A DNA stretch of 64,000 nucleotides from Streptomyces avicenniae (GCF_000719135.1 NZ_JOEK01000003.1:186001-250000); one strand, 5' to 3'. Numbered from the stretch's first letter, positions 1-9,346 are shown. Notes: generated by a model from the letters alone, not told the origin. Numbers and translations: made by a program.

Positions 1-512
1 AGGGTGGGCCCGCCGCTCTTCACCTCGTCCTCGGCCCCGTGTCGCGGGGCCGCGCCCGTCAGCGCCTTCTCCAGGTGCCCGCGGGTCCGTTCCGCCCGTG
101 GCCCCGTGCGGGCCGGGGGGCGCGGCGCGGTCGTACCGCCGTGGCCGGGCGGGCCGGTCCTCCGCCCGCGAGGGGGACGCGGTCTCCCGCCGCCTGGCGG
201 CGCGGGCGCCCGCCCCTCCCGTCCCGCGCCACGGCGCCCGGCCGTGGCAGGGCCGTGGTGGGCTGGTGCGGCGGACGGCACGGCGGGACCCCCGGGCGTG
301 AAAAGGCGGTCAGGCAGGGACGTTCACCATGTAACGAGCTGTGGGTAGCGGGTTGTGCGGCGTTCGGTGAACCCGCGATGAACAACGGCGTTCCCCTCGG
401 TTCCGCCGTCCTTCGCCGCGATCCGCTCGCCCGCGCGGGAGTCGTCCGCGTAGCATCGGGGGGATTCCGGTCCGTGGGTGGGGTCCACCCGCCAGGCGCA
501 GGGCAGTTGGTT
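1..512. other. Intergenic/left-edge region without a supported gene
   Basis: Very G+C-rich DNA with open frames on both strands that show no recognisable domain. A TAGCAT hexamer at 451-456 is a plausible -10 box for the downstream membrane-protein gene. An in-frame ATG at 378 could extend that gene, but the added residues look like translated non-coding DNA. Nothing else is supported here. Confidence 0.5.
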
Positions 513-1484
513 GTGGGCATCGAAGGCGAACAGCTCGTACTTGACTATCTCAGCCGCGTCGGCGACCTGGCGCACGGCACCAGCCTGTCGGCCGCGCAGC
601 GCGCCGCCCTGGTGAACCGGCTGCGCGACGACATTCACCGTGCCAGGTCCGCCGCCGGGCCCACGGAGAGCCGCGCGTCGGTGAAGCGCATCCTCGGGCG
701 GATGGGGAGCCCGGAGGACGTGGTCGCGGCAGCGGCGACCACTCCCGCCGCGCCGTCCGCGCCCGCGCCCCAGCCCCCGCCCGCCCGTGCCGCCGCGCCG
801 CGTGCCACGCCGCGTCCGACGCCGCCCGACGGCGCGGGCGTCGAGGGCCCGTCCGTGCCGCTGCCGCCGCAGCGGGGCCCTGGGCCGAGCCGGTCACCGT
901 TCCTGCGACCGGCGCCGCCCGGACGTACCTACTGGCCCGACGGCGACATCGGCCTCTTCAGGGGCGGCATCGAACTCCCCGAGATGCTGCACCCGCCCGC
1001 CGAGCAGGAGGACGAGAAGCCCACGGCGGCCACGGCGGACGAGGCGGCGGCCGAGGAGGCCGTACCGCCCGCCGCCGACGCGCCCGCGCCGGGCGGCGGG
1101 CGGCGCCTGGCGCGCGCGGCGCTGGCCGGGCGGCGGGTCGGCGGCTTCGTCGAGCTGTCCGCCGTGCTGCTCCTCGTCGCCGGTACGGTCGTCGGCTCGA
1201 TCGCGCCCCTGGCCCTCGGCTGGCTGGCGGCCTGGTGGTCGCCGCGCCTCGGCCGCCGCGAGGCGCAGTGGGCCGCCCTCGGCATGCCCGCGCTCGTCGC
1301 CGGGGCGTACGCGCTGTGGCTCGGCGGCAGGAACGGCGGGTACTGGGGCGAGCCGCTGGCGCAGGGCGAGGCGCAGGAGATGCTGGACGGCGACTGGCCG
1401 GTGCTGCTGCGCGTCGCGGCCCTGGCGAGCGCCGCGTTCCTCCTGTACCGGGCCAGGCGCCACGTGCCGCCCGCGGCGTCCTGA
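513..1484 (+). CDS. HAAS-like membrane protein, hypothetical (323 aa)
   Basis: Unrecognised beyond its architecture. Residues 1-65 form a helical domain (GIEGEQLVLDYLSRVGDLA onward, then RVRDD-type helices and a KRILGRMGSPEDVV segment) resembling the HAAS/permease-prefix domain. A Pro/Ala-rich linker of about 120 residues follows, and then about three hydrophobic helices (FVELSAVLLLVAGTVVGSI, the next containing GMPALVAGAYALWLGG, and a last one near the C-terminus). GTG 513 is chosen because the conserved domain begins immediately after it and a TAGCAT -10-like box sits about 60 bp upstream; in-frame ATG 378 is the alternative. HAAS domains often sit on membrane proteins next to transporters or PadR-type regulators. 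Here the neighbour is a TetR/MFS pair, but on a separate promoter. No function is assigned. Confidence 0.75.
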   Translation: MGIEGEQLVLDYLSRVGDLAHGTSLSAAQRAALVNRLRDDIHRARSAAGPTESRASVKRILGRMGSPEDVVAAAATTPAAPSAPAPQPPPARAAAPRATPRPTPPDGAGVEGPSVPLPPQRGPGPSRSPFLRPAPPGRTYWPDGDIGLFRGGIELPEMLHPPAEQEDEKPTAATADEAAAEEAVPPAADAPAPGGGRRLARAALAGRRVGGFVELSAVLLLVAGTVVGSIAPLALGWLAAWWSPRLGRREAQWAALGMPALVAGAYALWLGGRNGGYWGEPLAQGEAQEMLDGDWPVLLRVAALASAAFLLYRARRHVPPAAS

Positions 1485-1490
1485 CGGGTA

Positions 1491-1520
1491 TTGCACCGGC
1501 CGTTCCAGAACGGGTAGCGT
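1491..1520 (+). promoter_or_regulatory. Promoter of the TetR gene, leaderless arrangement
   Basis: TTGCAC (1491-1496), an 18-bp spacer and TAGCGT (1515-1520). The GTG start of the TetR gene lies 7 bp after the -10 box, so transcription would begin at or next to the start codon. No Shine-Dalgarno sequence could fit, which fits the leaderless mRNAs common in Streptomyces. Confidence 0.55.
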
Positions 1521-1527
1521 GCTCCCC

Positions 1528-2100
1528 GTGGCCCGCCCCAGGACGTTCGACGAGGACCGGGCCCTGGACGCCGCGATGCGCGCGTTCTGGATCAACGGCT
1601 ACGAGGCCACCTCGACCCAGGACCTCTGCGAAGCGACCGGACTGGGCCGCAGCAGCATCTACAACACCTTCGTGAGCAAGCGCGACCTCTTCCGCCGCGC
1701 CCTCACCCGCTACATGGACGCCATGAACGAGGCGCAGTTCGCGCTCCTCGACGACCACGACCGCTCGCCGCTGGAGCGCGTGCGCGCCGTGCTCGACCGG
1801 GTCGTCGCGACCGAGGCGGGCCTCGGCTGCCTCACCGTCAACACCACCGTCGAACTCGCCGGCCGCGACACGGAGATCGCCGCCGCGCTCGAACGGGACA
1901 CCGCGCAGCGCCTCGCCAGGATGAGCGCCGTCCTCGCGGCCGGGCAGCGTGACGGCGAGATCGCCGGGGGCCGTGACCCGGACGCGCTCGCCCGCTACCT
2001 CGTCGCCGTCATCAGCGGCATCCGCGTGGCCGCGCAGGGCGGCGCGGACCGTGCCGCCCTGGAGGACATCGCCGCCACGGCGCTCGACGCCCTCGTCTGA
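1528..2100 (+). CDS. TetR family transcriptional repressor
   Basis: 190-residue TetR-type regulator. The N-terminal helix-turn-helix is clear: RALDAAMRAFWINGYEATST, then DLCEATGLGRSSIYNTFVSK and RDLFRRAL. A C-terminal ligand domain contains the LGCLTVNTTVEL segment typical of the TetR subgroup beside MFS or oxidoreductase genes. GTG 1528 is chosen because MARPRTFDEDRALD is the usual start for this subgroup and a promoter lies just upstream. An MFS exporter starts 80 bp downstream on the same strand, with a 22-bp imperfect palindrome between them. The likely job is ligand-responsive repression of the exporter and perhaps of itself. The inducing ligand cannot be read from the sequence. Confidence 0.9.
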   Translation: MARPRTFDEDRALDAAMRAFWINGYEATSTQDLCEATGLGRSSIYNTFVSKRDLFRRALTRYMDAMNEAQFALLDDHDRSPLERVRAVLDRVVATEAGLGCLTVNTTVELAGRDTEIAAALERDTAQRLARMSAVLAAGQRDGEIAGGRDPDALARYLVAVISGIRVAAQGGADRAALEDIAATALDALV

Positions 2101-2138
2101 CCCCCTGCCGCACCCCGTCGTGCCGACCCCTGCCCAAG

Positions 2139-2160
2139 TTTTGTACAGATCGATCCAAAA
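2139..2160. promoter_or_regulatory. Imperfect palindromic operator, likely TetR site
   Basis: A 22-bp element with outer arms TTTTG/CAAAA and a palindromic GATC core; 16 of 22 positions are symmetric. It is the only A+T-rich stretch in the 80-bp gap between the TetR and MFS genes and overlaps where the exporter promoter should lie. Binding by the adjacent repressor is inferred. Confidence 0.6.
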
Positions 2161-2180
2161 CAAGTGAACGGAAGTGGCCC

Positions 2181-3350
2181 GTGCCCCGCGCCATCCCTCT
2201 CCTCGCCTTCGGCATCTTCGCCATGGTCACCAGCGAGTTCGCCGTCGCCGGACTCATGCCGCAGATGGCGGAAGGGCTCGACACCACCGTCCCGCGCATC
2301 GGCTACCTCATCACCGCCTTCGCCGCCGCGATGGCGCTCGGCGGCCCGGTCCTCACCGTCGCCCTCCTGCGGCTGCCGCCGAAGAACGCGCTCCTCGTCC
2401 TCTTCGCCCTCTTCCTCGCGAGCAACGTCATGGCGGCCACCGCCACCGGCTACGGCACGATGCTCGCCGCCCGCATCCTCGGCGGCGTCGCGTCCCAGGC
2501 GCTGTTCGGCACCGCGATCTCCCTCGCCGTCCGCCTCGTCGGCCCCGAGAGGCGGGGCCGCGCCATCGCCGTCACCCTCAACGGCCTGATGCTGGGCACC
2601 CTCCTCGGGCTGCCGCTGTCCACGCTCGTCGGCGAACGCCACGGCTGGCGCGCCGCGTTCTGGGTCATCACCGCCCTGGCACTCCTCGCCGCGCTCGCCA
2701 CCGCCGTCGGCGTCCCGAAGCTCGAACGGCACGTCGAGGACGGCGGGTTCCGCGCCCAGCTCGCCGTCTTCCGCAGCCGCGCCCTGTGGACGCGCCTGCT
2801 CACCAGCACGTGCGTGATCGCCGCGACCTTCTCCGCGTTCAGCTACGCCACCCCGATACTCACCGACGTCACCGGCCTCGCCACCTCCACCATCCCCCTG
2901 CTGCTCGTCGCGTACGGCGCCGCCACCGTCGTCGGCAACACCGTCGTCGGCCGCCTCGCCGACCGGCACGCCCTCCCCGTCCTCGCCACCGGGCTCGGCC
3001 TGAACGCCCTCTTCCTCGCCGCCTTCGCGCTCCTCACCGACCTGCCCCCGGCCGCCGTCGCCGCGTTCCTCGGCATCGGCCTCGTCGGCGTCACGATGAA
3101 CCCGGCCATGGCCACACGCGTCCAGCACGCCGCCAACGCCGGGCCGCTCGTGAACACCGTCCACGCGTCGTTCATCACCCTCGGCATCATCCTGTCCTCG
3201 GCCGTGGGCGGCCTCGTCATCGGCGCGGCCGGGCTGCGCGCCCCGCTGTGGCTCGGCGCCGCGTTCGCGCTCGCGGGTCTCGCGCTGCTCCTGCCGGAAC
3301 TGACGGCGCGCAGGGGCGCCCCCGCCGTTCTGAGAGGATCGGCCATGTGA
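2181..3350 (+). CDS. MFS drug-efflux transporter (Cmx/CmrA-like)
   Basis: 389-residue, 12-helix major facilitator protein of the arabinose-efflux/chloramphenicol-resistance type. It begins [20 protein letters not shown], the family signature of helix 1 ([13 protein letters not shown]). Motif A-like loop residues follow helix 2, and helix 5 carries the antiporter motif C region [13 protein letters not shown]. It should act as a proton-coupled exporter in the cytoplasmic membrane. GTG 2181 follows a GAACGGAAGT ribosome-binding region. Its stop overlaps the proposed truA start (ATGTGA), so truA may be translationally coupled to it. Regulation by the upstream TetR protein is likely; the substrate is unknown. 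Confidence 0.88.
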   Translation: MPRAIPLLAFGIFAMVTSEFAVAGLMPQMAEGLDTTVPRIGYLITAFAAAMALGGPVLTVALLRLPPKNALLVLFALFLASNVMAATATGYGTMLAARILGGVASQALFGTAISLAVRLVGPERRGRAIAVTLNGLMLGTLLGLPLSTLVGERHGWRAAFWVITALALLAALATAVGVPKLERHVEDGGFRAQLAVFRSRALWTRLLTSTCVIAATFSAFSYATPILTDVTGLATSTIPLLLVAYGAATVVGNTVVGRLADRHALPVLATGLGLNALFLAAFALLTDLPPAAVAAFLGIGLVGVTMNPAMATRVQHAANAGPLVNTVHASFITLGIILSSAVGGLVIGAAGLRAPLWLGAAFALAGLALLLPELTARRGAPAVLRGSAM

Positions 3351-4264
3351 ACGACGGTGTGCGGAAGGGCGTGGCGGGCTGCGCCGCGGAGGACACGGCG
3401 GACGGCGCGGCCGTCCCCGGGCGCGACGCCGTGCCGGACGGCCATGTCCGCGTACGGCTCGACCTCGCCTACGACGGGGCGGCGTTCTCCGGCTGGGCGC
3501 GGCAGAACGCGCGGCGGACCGTCCAGGGCGAGATCGAGGAGGCGCTGCGCGTCGTCACGCGCTCGGGCGGGCGGACGTACGAGCTGACCGTCGCGGGCCG
3601 CACCGACGCCGGGGTCCACGCCCGCGGGCAGGTCGCGCACGTCGATCTGCCCGCCGACGTCTGGACCGGGCAGGAGGACCTGCTCCTGCGCCGCCTCACC
3701 GGCCGCCTGCCGCAGGACGTGCGCGTGTGGCGCGCCGCCGAGGCGCCCCCGTACTTCAACGCCCGCTTCTCCGCGATCTGGCGGCGGTACGTCTACCGCG
3801 TCGGCGACCACCCGGGCGGCGTCGATCCGCTGCGGCGCGGCCATGTGCTGTGGCACAACTGGCCGTTGGACGTCGATGCCATGAACGAGGCGGCAAGGCG
3901 CCTGCTGGGGGAGCACGACTTCGCCGCCTACTGCAAGCGCCGCGAGGGCGCGACCACCATCCGTACGCTGCGCGACCTGCGGTGGGAGCGCGGCGCGGAC
4001 GGCATCCTGGAGTGCACGGTCGAGGCGGACGCGTTCTGCCACAACATGGTGCGCGCCCTCGTCGGCGCCATGCTGTTCGTCGGCGACGGCCACCGGCCGC
4101 CCGACTGGCCCGCCACCGTCCTGGCGGGCGGCGTACGCGACTCGGCGGTGCACGTCGTACGGCCCCACGGGCTCACGCTGGAGACCGTCGGCTACCCGCC
4201 GGACGACCAACTCGCCGCCCGCAACAGCGCATCCCGCAACCTGCGGACGCTGCTGCTGCCGTGA
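3347..4264 (+). CDS. truA: tRNA pseudouridine(38-40) synthase TruA
   Basis: Isomerises uridine 38, 39 and 40 in the anticodon arm of many tRNAs. The catalytic aspartate lies in [15 protein letters not shown] (Asp about residue 87 with this start). Other family blocks are [44 protein letters not shown] and [17 protein letters not shown] 3347 overlaps the exporter stop and gives 305 residues; GTG 3359 and GTG 3431 are in-frame alternatives, and 3431 would give a length closer to typical TruA. In Streptomyces truA usually follows rplQ and precedes the rplM operon, so the exporter block appears placed within a translation-gene neighbourhood. Confidence 0.93.
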   Translation: MNDGVRKGVAGCAAEDTADGAAVPGRDAVPDGHVRVRLDLAYDGAAFSGWARQNARRTVQGEIEEALRVVTRSGGRTYELTVAGRTDAGVHARGQVAHVDLPADVWTGQEDLLLRRLTGRLPQDVRVWRAAEAPPYFNARFSAIWRRYVYRVGDHPGGVDPLRRGHVLWHNWPLDVDAMNEAARRLLGEHDFAAYCKRREGATTIRTLRDLRWERGADGILECTVEADAFCHNMVRALVGAMLFVGDGHRPPDWPATVLAGGVRDSAVHVVRPHGLTLETVGYPPDDQLAARNSASRNLRTLLLP

Positions 4265-4387
4265 CGTGACGCGGCGGGGGCAGGGTTGACGTACGGCGAC
4301 GTCCGGCCCGACCGCCGGGCGTGTGGTGGCTGAGCCTGTGCGTACTCGGCCCCGACGACGAGGACTTCGTCGTGCAGACGGCCACCA

Positions 4388-5188
4388 CTAGCCTCGGCCG
4401 CGCATCATCGACATCAGCAGCCCGTGGGTCTCGTCGTCGGCGGCGACCACGAGCCCACGACCTGCCTCACCTGTCGGGGCACCGTCGATGCCGGTGACGA
4501 CACAGCCAGCAGCCCGGCACAGAGCGATACCGGCCGCGAAATGCACGCTCCCGGAGAGGTCGCCGCCATCGGTGACGTACGCTGCGCGCTTCCCGGCGGC
4601 CACCCAGGCCAGCGCCAGCGTCGTGGACACGACGCGCGGCCGGAAAACCTCGATGAACTCGGGGCAGGCCAGCAGATCCACGGCCCGGAATCCCGGCGCG
4701 CTCGGGAACGGCGGGTCCAGGTTGACGTCCACCAAGCGGGTGGCGGCCGTGGGCGTCAGCAGTGCGTCGTCGGCCCCGTCATGCCGCACCCAGGCCGTCT
4801 CCCCGTCGGTGAAGAACACCTCGCCGCTGAACGGGTCGGCCACCGCCGCCGCCCCCTCGCGCAGCGCCACGTTGACGGCCACCAGCATGGTGCCGACGGC
4901 GTAGTTCAGCGTGCCGCACAGGGGATCGACCAACCACTGGCGCACGGCGTCGGTGGCGCCTTGCTGCCCGCCTTCCTCGCCGAGCACCGCGTCATCGGGC
5001 CGTGCGGCACGGAGGACGGCGAGGATCGTCCTCTCGGCCTCCACGTCGGCAGCGGTGGCGAAGTCCCCGGCACCCTTGTCAATGCGGTCGAGCCGCTGGC
5101 CGTACAGGGTGCGGACCACGTCCGCCCCTGCCCGCGCCGCGGCTGTCGCGACTGCGGCATCGTCCGAACGTGCGGAGGAGGTGATCAC
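4388..5188 (-). CDS. Inositol monophosphatase-like protein with altered metal site
   Basis: 266 residues with the fold signature of the Li-sensitive phosphatase family: an N-terminal helix pair, FATAADVEAERTI, the GEE metal motif (AVLGEEGG), and the two canonical motifs in order. Both motifs are altered. The DPxDGT motif reads DPLCGTLNY, so the second metal-binding Asp is Cys, and the WDxAAG motif reads VHFAAG, with the Asp replaced by His. Classical Mg-dependent phosphatase activity is therefore doubtful, although a related actinobacterial subfamily may carry this pattern. GTG start at 5188. It stands alone on the minus strand, convergent with truA. Confidence 0.8.
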   Translation of the reverse strand: MITSSARSDDAAVATAAARAGADVVRTLYGQRLDRIDKGAGDFATAADVEAERTILAVLRAARPDDAVLGEEGGQQGATDAVRQWLVDPLCGTLNYAVGTMLVAVNVALREGAAAVADPFSGEVFFTDGETAWVRHDGADDALLTPTAATRLVDVNLDPPFPSAPGFRAVDLLACPEFIEVFRPRVVSTTLALAWVAAGKRAAYVTDGGDLSGSVHFAAGIALCRAAGCVVTGIDGAPTGEAGRGLVVAADDETHGLLMSMMRGRG

Positions 5189-5245
5189 GCCGTGCAGACT
5201 AGCGAGGCGAAGCCACCGCCCCGGCGAGCTCCCCTCGGCGGAGCG

Positions 5246-6124
5246 CTAGCCGCCGTTCTCCTCCTGGCTGCGGCGGCGCTCCTCCACGATCGCGCTGGCC
5301 GACGCCGACGCCTGGGTCTCGCCGCGCTGGATGATGCGGTCGAACGCGTGGTCGTTCCCGTCGCGTGACGCCTGCTGCGCGGCCGTGCCGTCGCCGCTGT
5401 CCGGGGTGCCGTCCGCGTTGCCCGCGATGGTGAAGTACGCGTAGCGGCCGACCTGGTTCGTCGTCGTGCGGCAGCCGCCGTTCTGGCAGAACGCGGGCGC
5501 GCCGCCGCCGGTCAGGGCGGCCAGGTTGCCGTCCGCCGCGCCGCGTACCTGCTCCGCCGCCTCGACGGTCGGGAACTGCGCGACGCCGACCGTCACGGCG
5601 ACGCCCTCACCCGTGAACGTGGCGCGCAGCGTCGTGCCGCACTCCAGCTCGGTGAGCGCGGCCGACAGGTCGCCCGAGAAGATCTCGGCCGGGCAGCCCT
5701 CCGCCGCGTCCGTCGCCACCTGCGTGTAGGCGCGGCCGTCGAACTCCATGCCCTCGCCGGAGAAGAACGTCTCGGGCTCGAAGGCGGCGACGTCCATCTC
5801 CGCGTCGGAGATGAACGCGCTGGGCTCCGGGAGCGGCGGCAGCTGCGTCGGCTCGAAGCCCGAGTCGGACGTGGACGAGCCGGACGGTTCCGCGGGCAGC
5901 GTCGAGGAGTCGCCCGACGCGTTGTCGCCGCCGCCCCCGCCGCCCTGGCCCACGATGAGGAGCGCCACCACGGTGCCCACGGCCAGGGCGCCCACCGCCC
6001 CGCCGCCGACCAGGAGGCCACGCCTGCGGCGCTGCCGCCGTTCCGCGTCGGCCGCGAGCGCGTTCCAGTCGGGCTGCTGCGAGCCCCCCGGGACCCAGGC
6101 GGGTCCTCCCTGCCCGTAACTCAT
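5246..6124 (-). CDS. Membrane-anchored secreted hypothetical protein
   Basis: 292 residues, no recognised enzymatic domain. A charged cytoplasmic N-terminus (MSYGQGGPAWVPGG, then ERRQRRRRG) precedes one transmembrane helix at about 37-59 (LLVGGGAVGALAVGTVVALL). A Gly/Ser/Pro-rich linker leads to an extracellular domain of about 190 residues with four cysteines (GCPAE, ELECGT, FCQNGGCRT), likely forming disulfides. This layout is common in Streptomyces envelope proteins of unknown role. It lies just downstream of the broken NUDIX gene on the same strand. Confidence 0.75.
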   Translation of the reverse strand: MSYGQGGPAWVPGGSQQPDWNALAADAERRQRRRRGLLVGGGAVGALAVGTVVALLIVGQGGGGGGDNASGDSSTLPAEPSGSSTSDSGFEPTQLPPLPEPSAFISDAEMDVAAFEPETFFSGEGMEFDGRAYTQVATDAAEGCPAEIFSGDLSAALTELECGTTLRATFTGEGVAVTVGVAQFPTVEAAEQVRGAADGNLAALTGGGAPAFCQNGGCRTTTNQVGRYAYFTIAGNADGTPDSGDGTAAQQASRDGNDHAFDRIIQRGETQASASASAIVEERRRSQEENGG

Positions 6125-6168
6125 GCGCGCAGTCTAAGGGGAGCCCGGGGCGCGCCGACCCCGGCGGG

Positions 6169-6583
6169 CTACCCGAGATGGGGCGCCGCGCGCCGCTCGA
6201 AGAAGTGCCGCAGGCGGAGCCGCTGCGTGTGGTGCATCGGCAGGCCGTCGATCTCGTCCGCCGCCACGAACCGCAGCGCGGACGACTCGTCGGAGACGGC
6301 GGGCGTCCCGCCGGTGATGCCGGCCGCTCGGATCGGTGTACGTGCCGACGAGGCCGGTGATCTCCACGTCGAGGCCCGTCTCCTCCCTGACCTCGCGCAC
6401 GGCCGCGCCGGGAAGCGACTCGTCCGCCTCCGTCCCGCCGCCGGGCAGCGCCCACAGCCCGCTGTCCACCCGCCGCTGGAGCAGCACGCGCCCCCGGCCG
6501 TCCGTGACCACGGCGGACGCAGCGACCACCAGGCTGTTCGGCTCGGGCGCTTCGGGGTCGTCGTCGTACTCGGTCCGTCCCAT
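6169..6583 (-). pseudogene. NUDIX hydrolase, frameshifted with internal deletion
   Basis: The 5' part in one frame encodes a good NUDIX N-terminus (SLVVAASAVVTDGRGRVLLQ, WALPGGGTEADESLPGAAVR and the NUDIX-box helix EVREETGLDVEITGLVG) and reaches GTYTDP near 6329. From there that frame becomes Arg-rich nonsense. The expected C-terminus (ITGGTPAVSDESSALRFVAA, then the LPMHHTQRLRLRHFF region) continues in another frame to a stop at 6169. Related proteins carry about 20 further residues between YTDP and the Gly-Gly turn, so an internal deletion probably caused the frame change. The NUDIX box itself is intact, so a short product could be made, but the domain is incomplete. A sequencing artefact would have to explain missing bases as well as the frame. 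Confidence 0.7.
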
Positions 6584-6596
6584 CCCACAACCCTTC

Positions 6597-6622
6597 GGTA
6601 CGGGTACGGGTACGGGTACGGG
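6597..6622. repeat. Hexanucleotide tandem repeat (GGTACG)4
   Basis: Four perfect GGTACG units followed by GG, immediately upstream of the broken NUDIX gene and 44 bp before the rplM promoter. Function unknown; it may be a slippage-prone array. Confidence 0.85.
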
Positions 6623-6665
6623 ACGGTCCGGCGCCCGCTGGAGGAGGGGCCGTTCCCGGGCTGTT

Positions 6666-6695
6666 TTGACCCGTCCGTGGCGTGGACGGTAACCT
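6666..6695 (+). promoter_or_regulatory. Vegetative-type promoter of rplM-rpsI
   Basis: TTGACC (6666-6671), an 18-bp spacer and TAACCT (6690-6695) fit the HrdB-type consensus. It would produce a leader of about 175 nt before rplM, with no recognised riboswitch in it. Confidence 0.6.
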
Positions 6696-6878
6696 GCGTC
6701 GTTGGAAACTCTCAGCGTATGGCTTGCTCGATCTCACGTGACGGGCCTTGCGCCGGTCCGCCAGGAATTCGCCGGCGGCCAGTACCACGGTATGCGTCAC
6801 CGGGGTACGGCCTGCGCCGTTGCGGACGACTGGTGGCCTTGTCAGGAACCCATCACTGAAGAAGCGAAGGCTACGACC

Positions 6879-7322
6879 GTGCGTACGTTCAGCCCCAAGC
6901 CCGGCGACGTCCAGCGTCAGTGGCACGTCATCGATGCCTCCGACGTCGTCCTGGGACGACTGGCCTCCCAGGCCGCCACCCTCCTGCGGGGCAAGCACAA
7001 GCCGGTGTACGCGCCGCACGTGGACACCGGTGACTTCGTCATCATCGTCAACGCGGGCAAGGTGCACCTGTCCGGCAACAAGCGGACCCAGAAGCTCGCC
7101 TACCGGCACTCCGGCTACCCGGGCGGTCTCCGCTCCGTGCGGTACGGGGAGCTGCTCGAGAAGAACCCCGAGCGCGCCGTCGAGAAGGCGATCAAGGGCA
7201 TGCTGCCGAAGAACACCCTCGGCCGTCAGATGCTCTCCAAGCTCAAGGTCTACGCGGGCCCCGAGCACCCGCACGCCGCCCAGCAGCCGGTGGCGTTCGA
7301 GATCACCCAGGTCGCGCAGTAG
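6879..7322 (+). CDS. rplM: 50S ribosomal protein L13
   Basis: 147 residues, the normal bacterial L13 length. Signature stretches include [49 protein letters not shown] and [16 protein letters not shown]. It binds 23S rRNA early in large-subunit assembly. The GTG start at 6879 gives the usual [13 protein letters not shown] opening and follows a purine-rich GAAGCGAAGG. It forms a two-gene operon with rpsI 41 bp downstream, ending at a strong hairpin terminator. Confidence 0.98.
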   Translation: MRTFSPKPGDVQRQWHVIDASDVVLGRLASQAATLLRGKHKPVYAPHVDTGDFVIIVNAGKVHLSGNKRTQKLAYRHSGYPGGLRSVRYGELLEKNPERAVEKAIKGMLPKNTLGRQMLSKLKVYAGPEHPHAAQQPVAFEITQVAQ

Positions 7323-7363
7323 TCCCGGCCACCCCCAAAGACGGAAAGAATCTGAGGAGAATC

Positions 7364-7876
7364 GTGGCCGAGCCCACCGCTGAGTCCCTTGACACCGAGG
7401 TCCCCGAGGTCGAGGAGTACACCACCGAGAGCACGCCGGAGGAGTTCGCGGCGTCCGCCGAGGAGCTGACCGGCCGCTTCGGCGACCCGCTGCCCGGCGC
7501 CGGTACCGGCCGTCGCAAGAACGCGATCGCCCGCGTCCGCATCCTGCCCGGCAGTGGCAAGTGGAAGATCAACGGTCGCACCCTTGAGGGCTACTTCCCG
7601 AACAAGGTGCACCAGCAGTCCGTGAACGAGCCCTTCAAGGTGCTCGAACTCGACGAGCGCTACGACGTCGTCGCCCGCATCTCCGGCGGCGGTGTCTCCG
7701 GTCAGGCCGGTGCGCTGCGCCTCGGCGTGGCCCGCGCCCTGAACGAGGCGGACGTGGACAACAACCGCGCCCCGCTGAAGAAGGCCGGCTTCCTGACCCG
7801 CGACTCCCGCGCGGTCGAGCGGAAGAAGGCCGGTCTGAAGAAGGCGCGTAAGGGTACCCAGTACAGCAAGCGCTAA
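7364..7876 (+). CDS. rpsI: 30S ribosomal protein S9
   Basis: 170 residues. The N-terminal 40 or so ([18 protein letters not shown]) form an acidic extension common in actinobacterial S9. The conserved core starts at [20 protein letters not shown] and ends in the basic tail [13 protein letters not shown], whose last Arg contacts P-site tRNA. GTG start at 7364 follows GAGGAGAA. It is translated from the rplM transcript and is the last gene before the 7893-7931 terminator. Confidence 0.98.
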   Translation: MAEPTAESLDTEVPEVEEYTTESTPEEFAASAEELTGRFGDPLPGAGTGRRKNAIARVRILPGSGKWKINGRTLEGYFPNKVHQQSVNEPFKVLELDERYDVVARISGGGVSGQAGALRLGVARALNEADVDNNRAPLKKAGFLTRDSRAVERKKAGLKKARKGTQYSKR

Positions 7877-7892
7877 TCGGGGTCATTCCCGG

Positions 7893-7931
7893 CGCCCCGG
7901 CAGCACATCCGTGCTGTCGGGGCGTTCCTTT
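7893..7931 (+). terminator. Rho-independent terminator of rplM-rpsI
   Basis: A 14-bp stem (7893-7906 with 7911-7924, one G-U pair) closes a 4-nt ATCC loop and is followed by TTCCTTTTA. This is one of the few hairpins in the window with a real T-tract. Confidence 0.9.
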
Positions 7932-7979
7932 TATAGGGTTTACGCCGTTGGTCGTGCTCGGGAACTCGGAGGAAACACA

Positions 7980-9329
7980 GTGGGACGACTCTTCGGAACG
8001 GACGGTGTACGCGGCGTCGCCAACGCGGACCTCACCGCCGAGATGGCCCTCGGTCTTTCGGTCGCGGCGGCGAGCGTGCTCGGCGGCACCGGCGTCGGAG
8101 GGTCCCTGGCGGTGGTCGGCCGCGACCCACGGGCCTCCGGCGAGTTCCTGGAGGCGGCGGTGGTCGCCGGGCTGGCGAGCGCCGGGGTGGACGTCCTGCG
8201 GGTCGGCGTGCTGCCGACCCCGGCCGTCGCCCACCTCACGGGCTCCCTCACCGCGGACTTCGGCGTGATGCTCTCCGCCAGTCACAACCCGATGCCGGAC
8301 AACGGCATCAAGTTCTTCGCGGGCGGCGGCCACAAGCTGGCCGACGAGCTGGAGGACCGCATCGAGGCCGTCTACCGCGACCACGCCGCCGGGCAGCCGT
8401 GGGACAGACCGGTCGGCTCAGGCGTCGGCCGGGTCACCGACTGGGACGAGGGCTTCGACGAGTACGTCAGCCACCTCGTCGGCGCGCTGCCGAACCGGCT
8501 CGACGGCCTGAAGATCGTCCTGGACGCGGCGCACGGCGCGGCCTCCCGCGTCGGCCCCGAGGCGTTCGCGCAGGCGGGCGCCCGGATCATCACGATCGGC
8601 GCCGAGCCCGACGGGCTCAACATCAACGACGGCTACGGCTCCACGCACCTCGACCCGCTGCGCGCCGCCGTCAGGGAGCACGGCGCCGACCTCGGCATCG
8701 CCCTCGACGGCGACGCCGACCGCTGCCTCGCCGTGGACGCGGACGGCCAGGACGTGGACGGCGACCAGATCCTCGCCGTCCTCGGCCTCGCGATGCGCGA
8801 GGCGGGCCGCCTGGCGCACGACACGGTCGTCGCCACCGTCATGTCCAACCTCGGCTTCAGCCTCGCCATGGAGCGCGAGGGCCTGCGCCTGCTCCAGACC
8901 GCCGTGGGCGACCGCTACGTGCTGGAGGAGATGCGGCGCGGCGGCTACTCGCTCGGCGGCGAGCAGTCGGGGCACGTCATCGTCCTCGACCACGCCACCA
9001 CGGGCGACGGCACGCTCACCGGGCTGCTGCTGGCCGCCCGCGTCGCCGCCACGCGCAAGCCGCTCGCCGAGCTGGCGCGCGTCATGGAACGGCTGCCGCA
9101 GGTGCTCATCAACGTGCGGGACGTGGACCGCAGCCGCGTCGCCGACTGCCGCGAGCTGACCGACGCCGTGGCCGAGGCCGAACGGCAGCTCGGCACGACG
9201 GGCCGCGTCCTCCTGCGCCCCTCGGGCACGGAGCCGCTGGTCCGCGTCATGGTGGAGGCGGCCGACGCCGCGCAGGCCAGGACGGTCGCCTCCGGCCTCG
9301 CCGACGTGGTGAAGTCGCAGCTGGGCTGA
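7980..9329 (+). CDS. glmM: Phosphoglucosamine mutase GlmM
   Basis: 449 residues. Interconverts glucosamine-6-phosphate and glucosamine-1-phosphate on the route to UDP-GlcNAc and peptidoglycan. It opens [19 protein letters not shown]. The phosphoserine loop is in [15 protein letters not shown], the Mg-binding loop is LDGDADRCL, the sugar-binding loop is GGEQSGH, and the phosphate-binding loop is [12 protein letters not shown], all intact. GTG start at 7980 follows GGAGGAAA. Its own promoter must lie in the 50 bp after the rpsI terminator. It is convergent with coaA, 17 bp away. Confidence 0.97.
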   Translation: MGRLFGTDGVRGVANADLTAEMALGLSVAAASVLGGTGVGGSLAVVGRDPRASGEFLEAAVVAGLASAGVDVLRVGVLPTPAVAHLTGSLTADFGVMLSASHNPMPDNGIKFFAGGGHKLADELEDRIEAVYRDHAAGQPWDRPVGSGVGRVTDWDEGFDEYVSHLVGALPNRLDGLKIVLDAAHGAASRVGPEAFAQAGARIITIGAEPDGLNINDGYGSTHLDPLRAAVREHGADLGIALDGDADRCLAVDADGQDVDGDQILAVLGLAMREAGRLAHDTVVATVMSNLGFSLAMEREGLRLLQTAVGDRYVLEEMRRGGYSLGGEQSGHVIVLDHATTGDGTLTGLLLAARVAATRKPLAELARVMERLPQVLINVRDVDRSRVADCRELTDAVAEAERQLGTTGRVLLRPSGTEPLVRVMVEAADAAQARTVASGLADVVKSQLG

Positions 9330-9346
9330 CCGGGGGCGCCCGGCCG

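Noticed and set aside
4265..4387. Gene remnant between truA and the phosphatase-like gene
   Set aside because: A short frame beginning VWWLSLCVLGPDDEDFVVQT looks protein-like but is under 40 codons before running into the opposite-strand gene; not enough to call a pseudogene.
6696..6878. Small gene in the rplM leader
   Set aside because: In-frame extension of rplM and another open frame exist, but neither has conserved sequence; the region is a typical ribosomal-protein leader.
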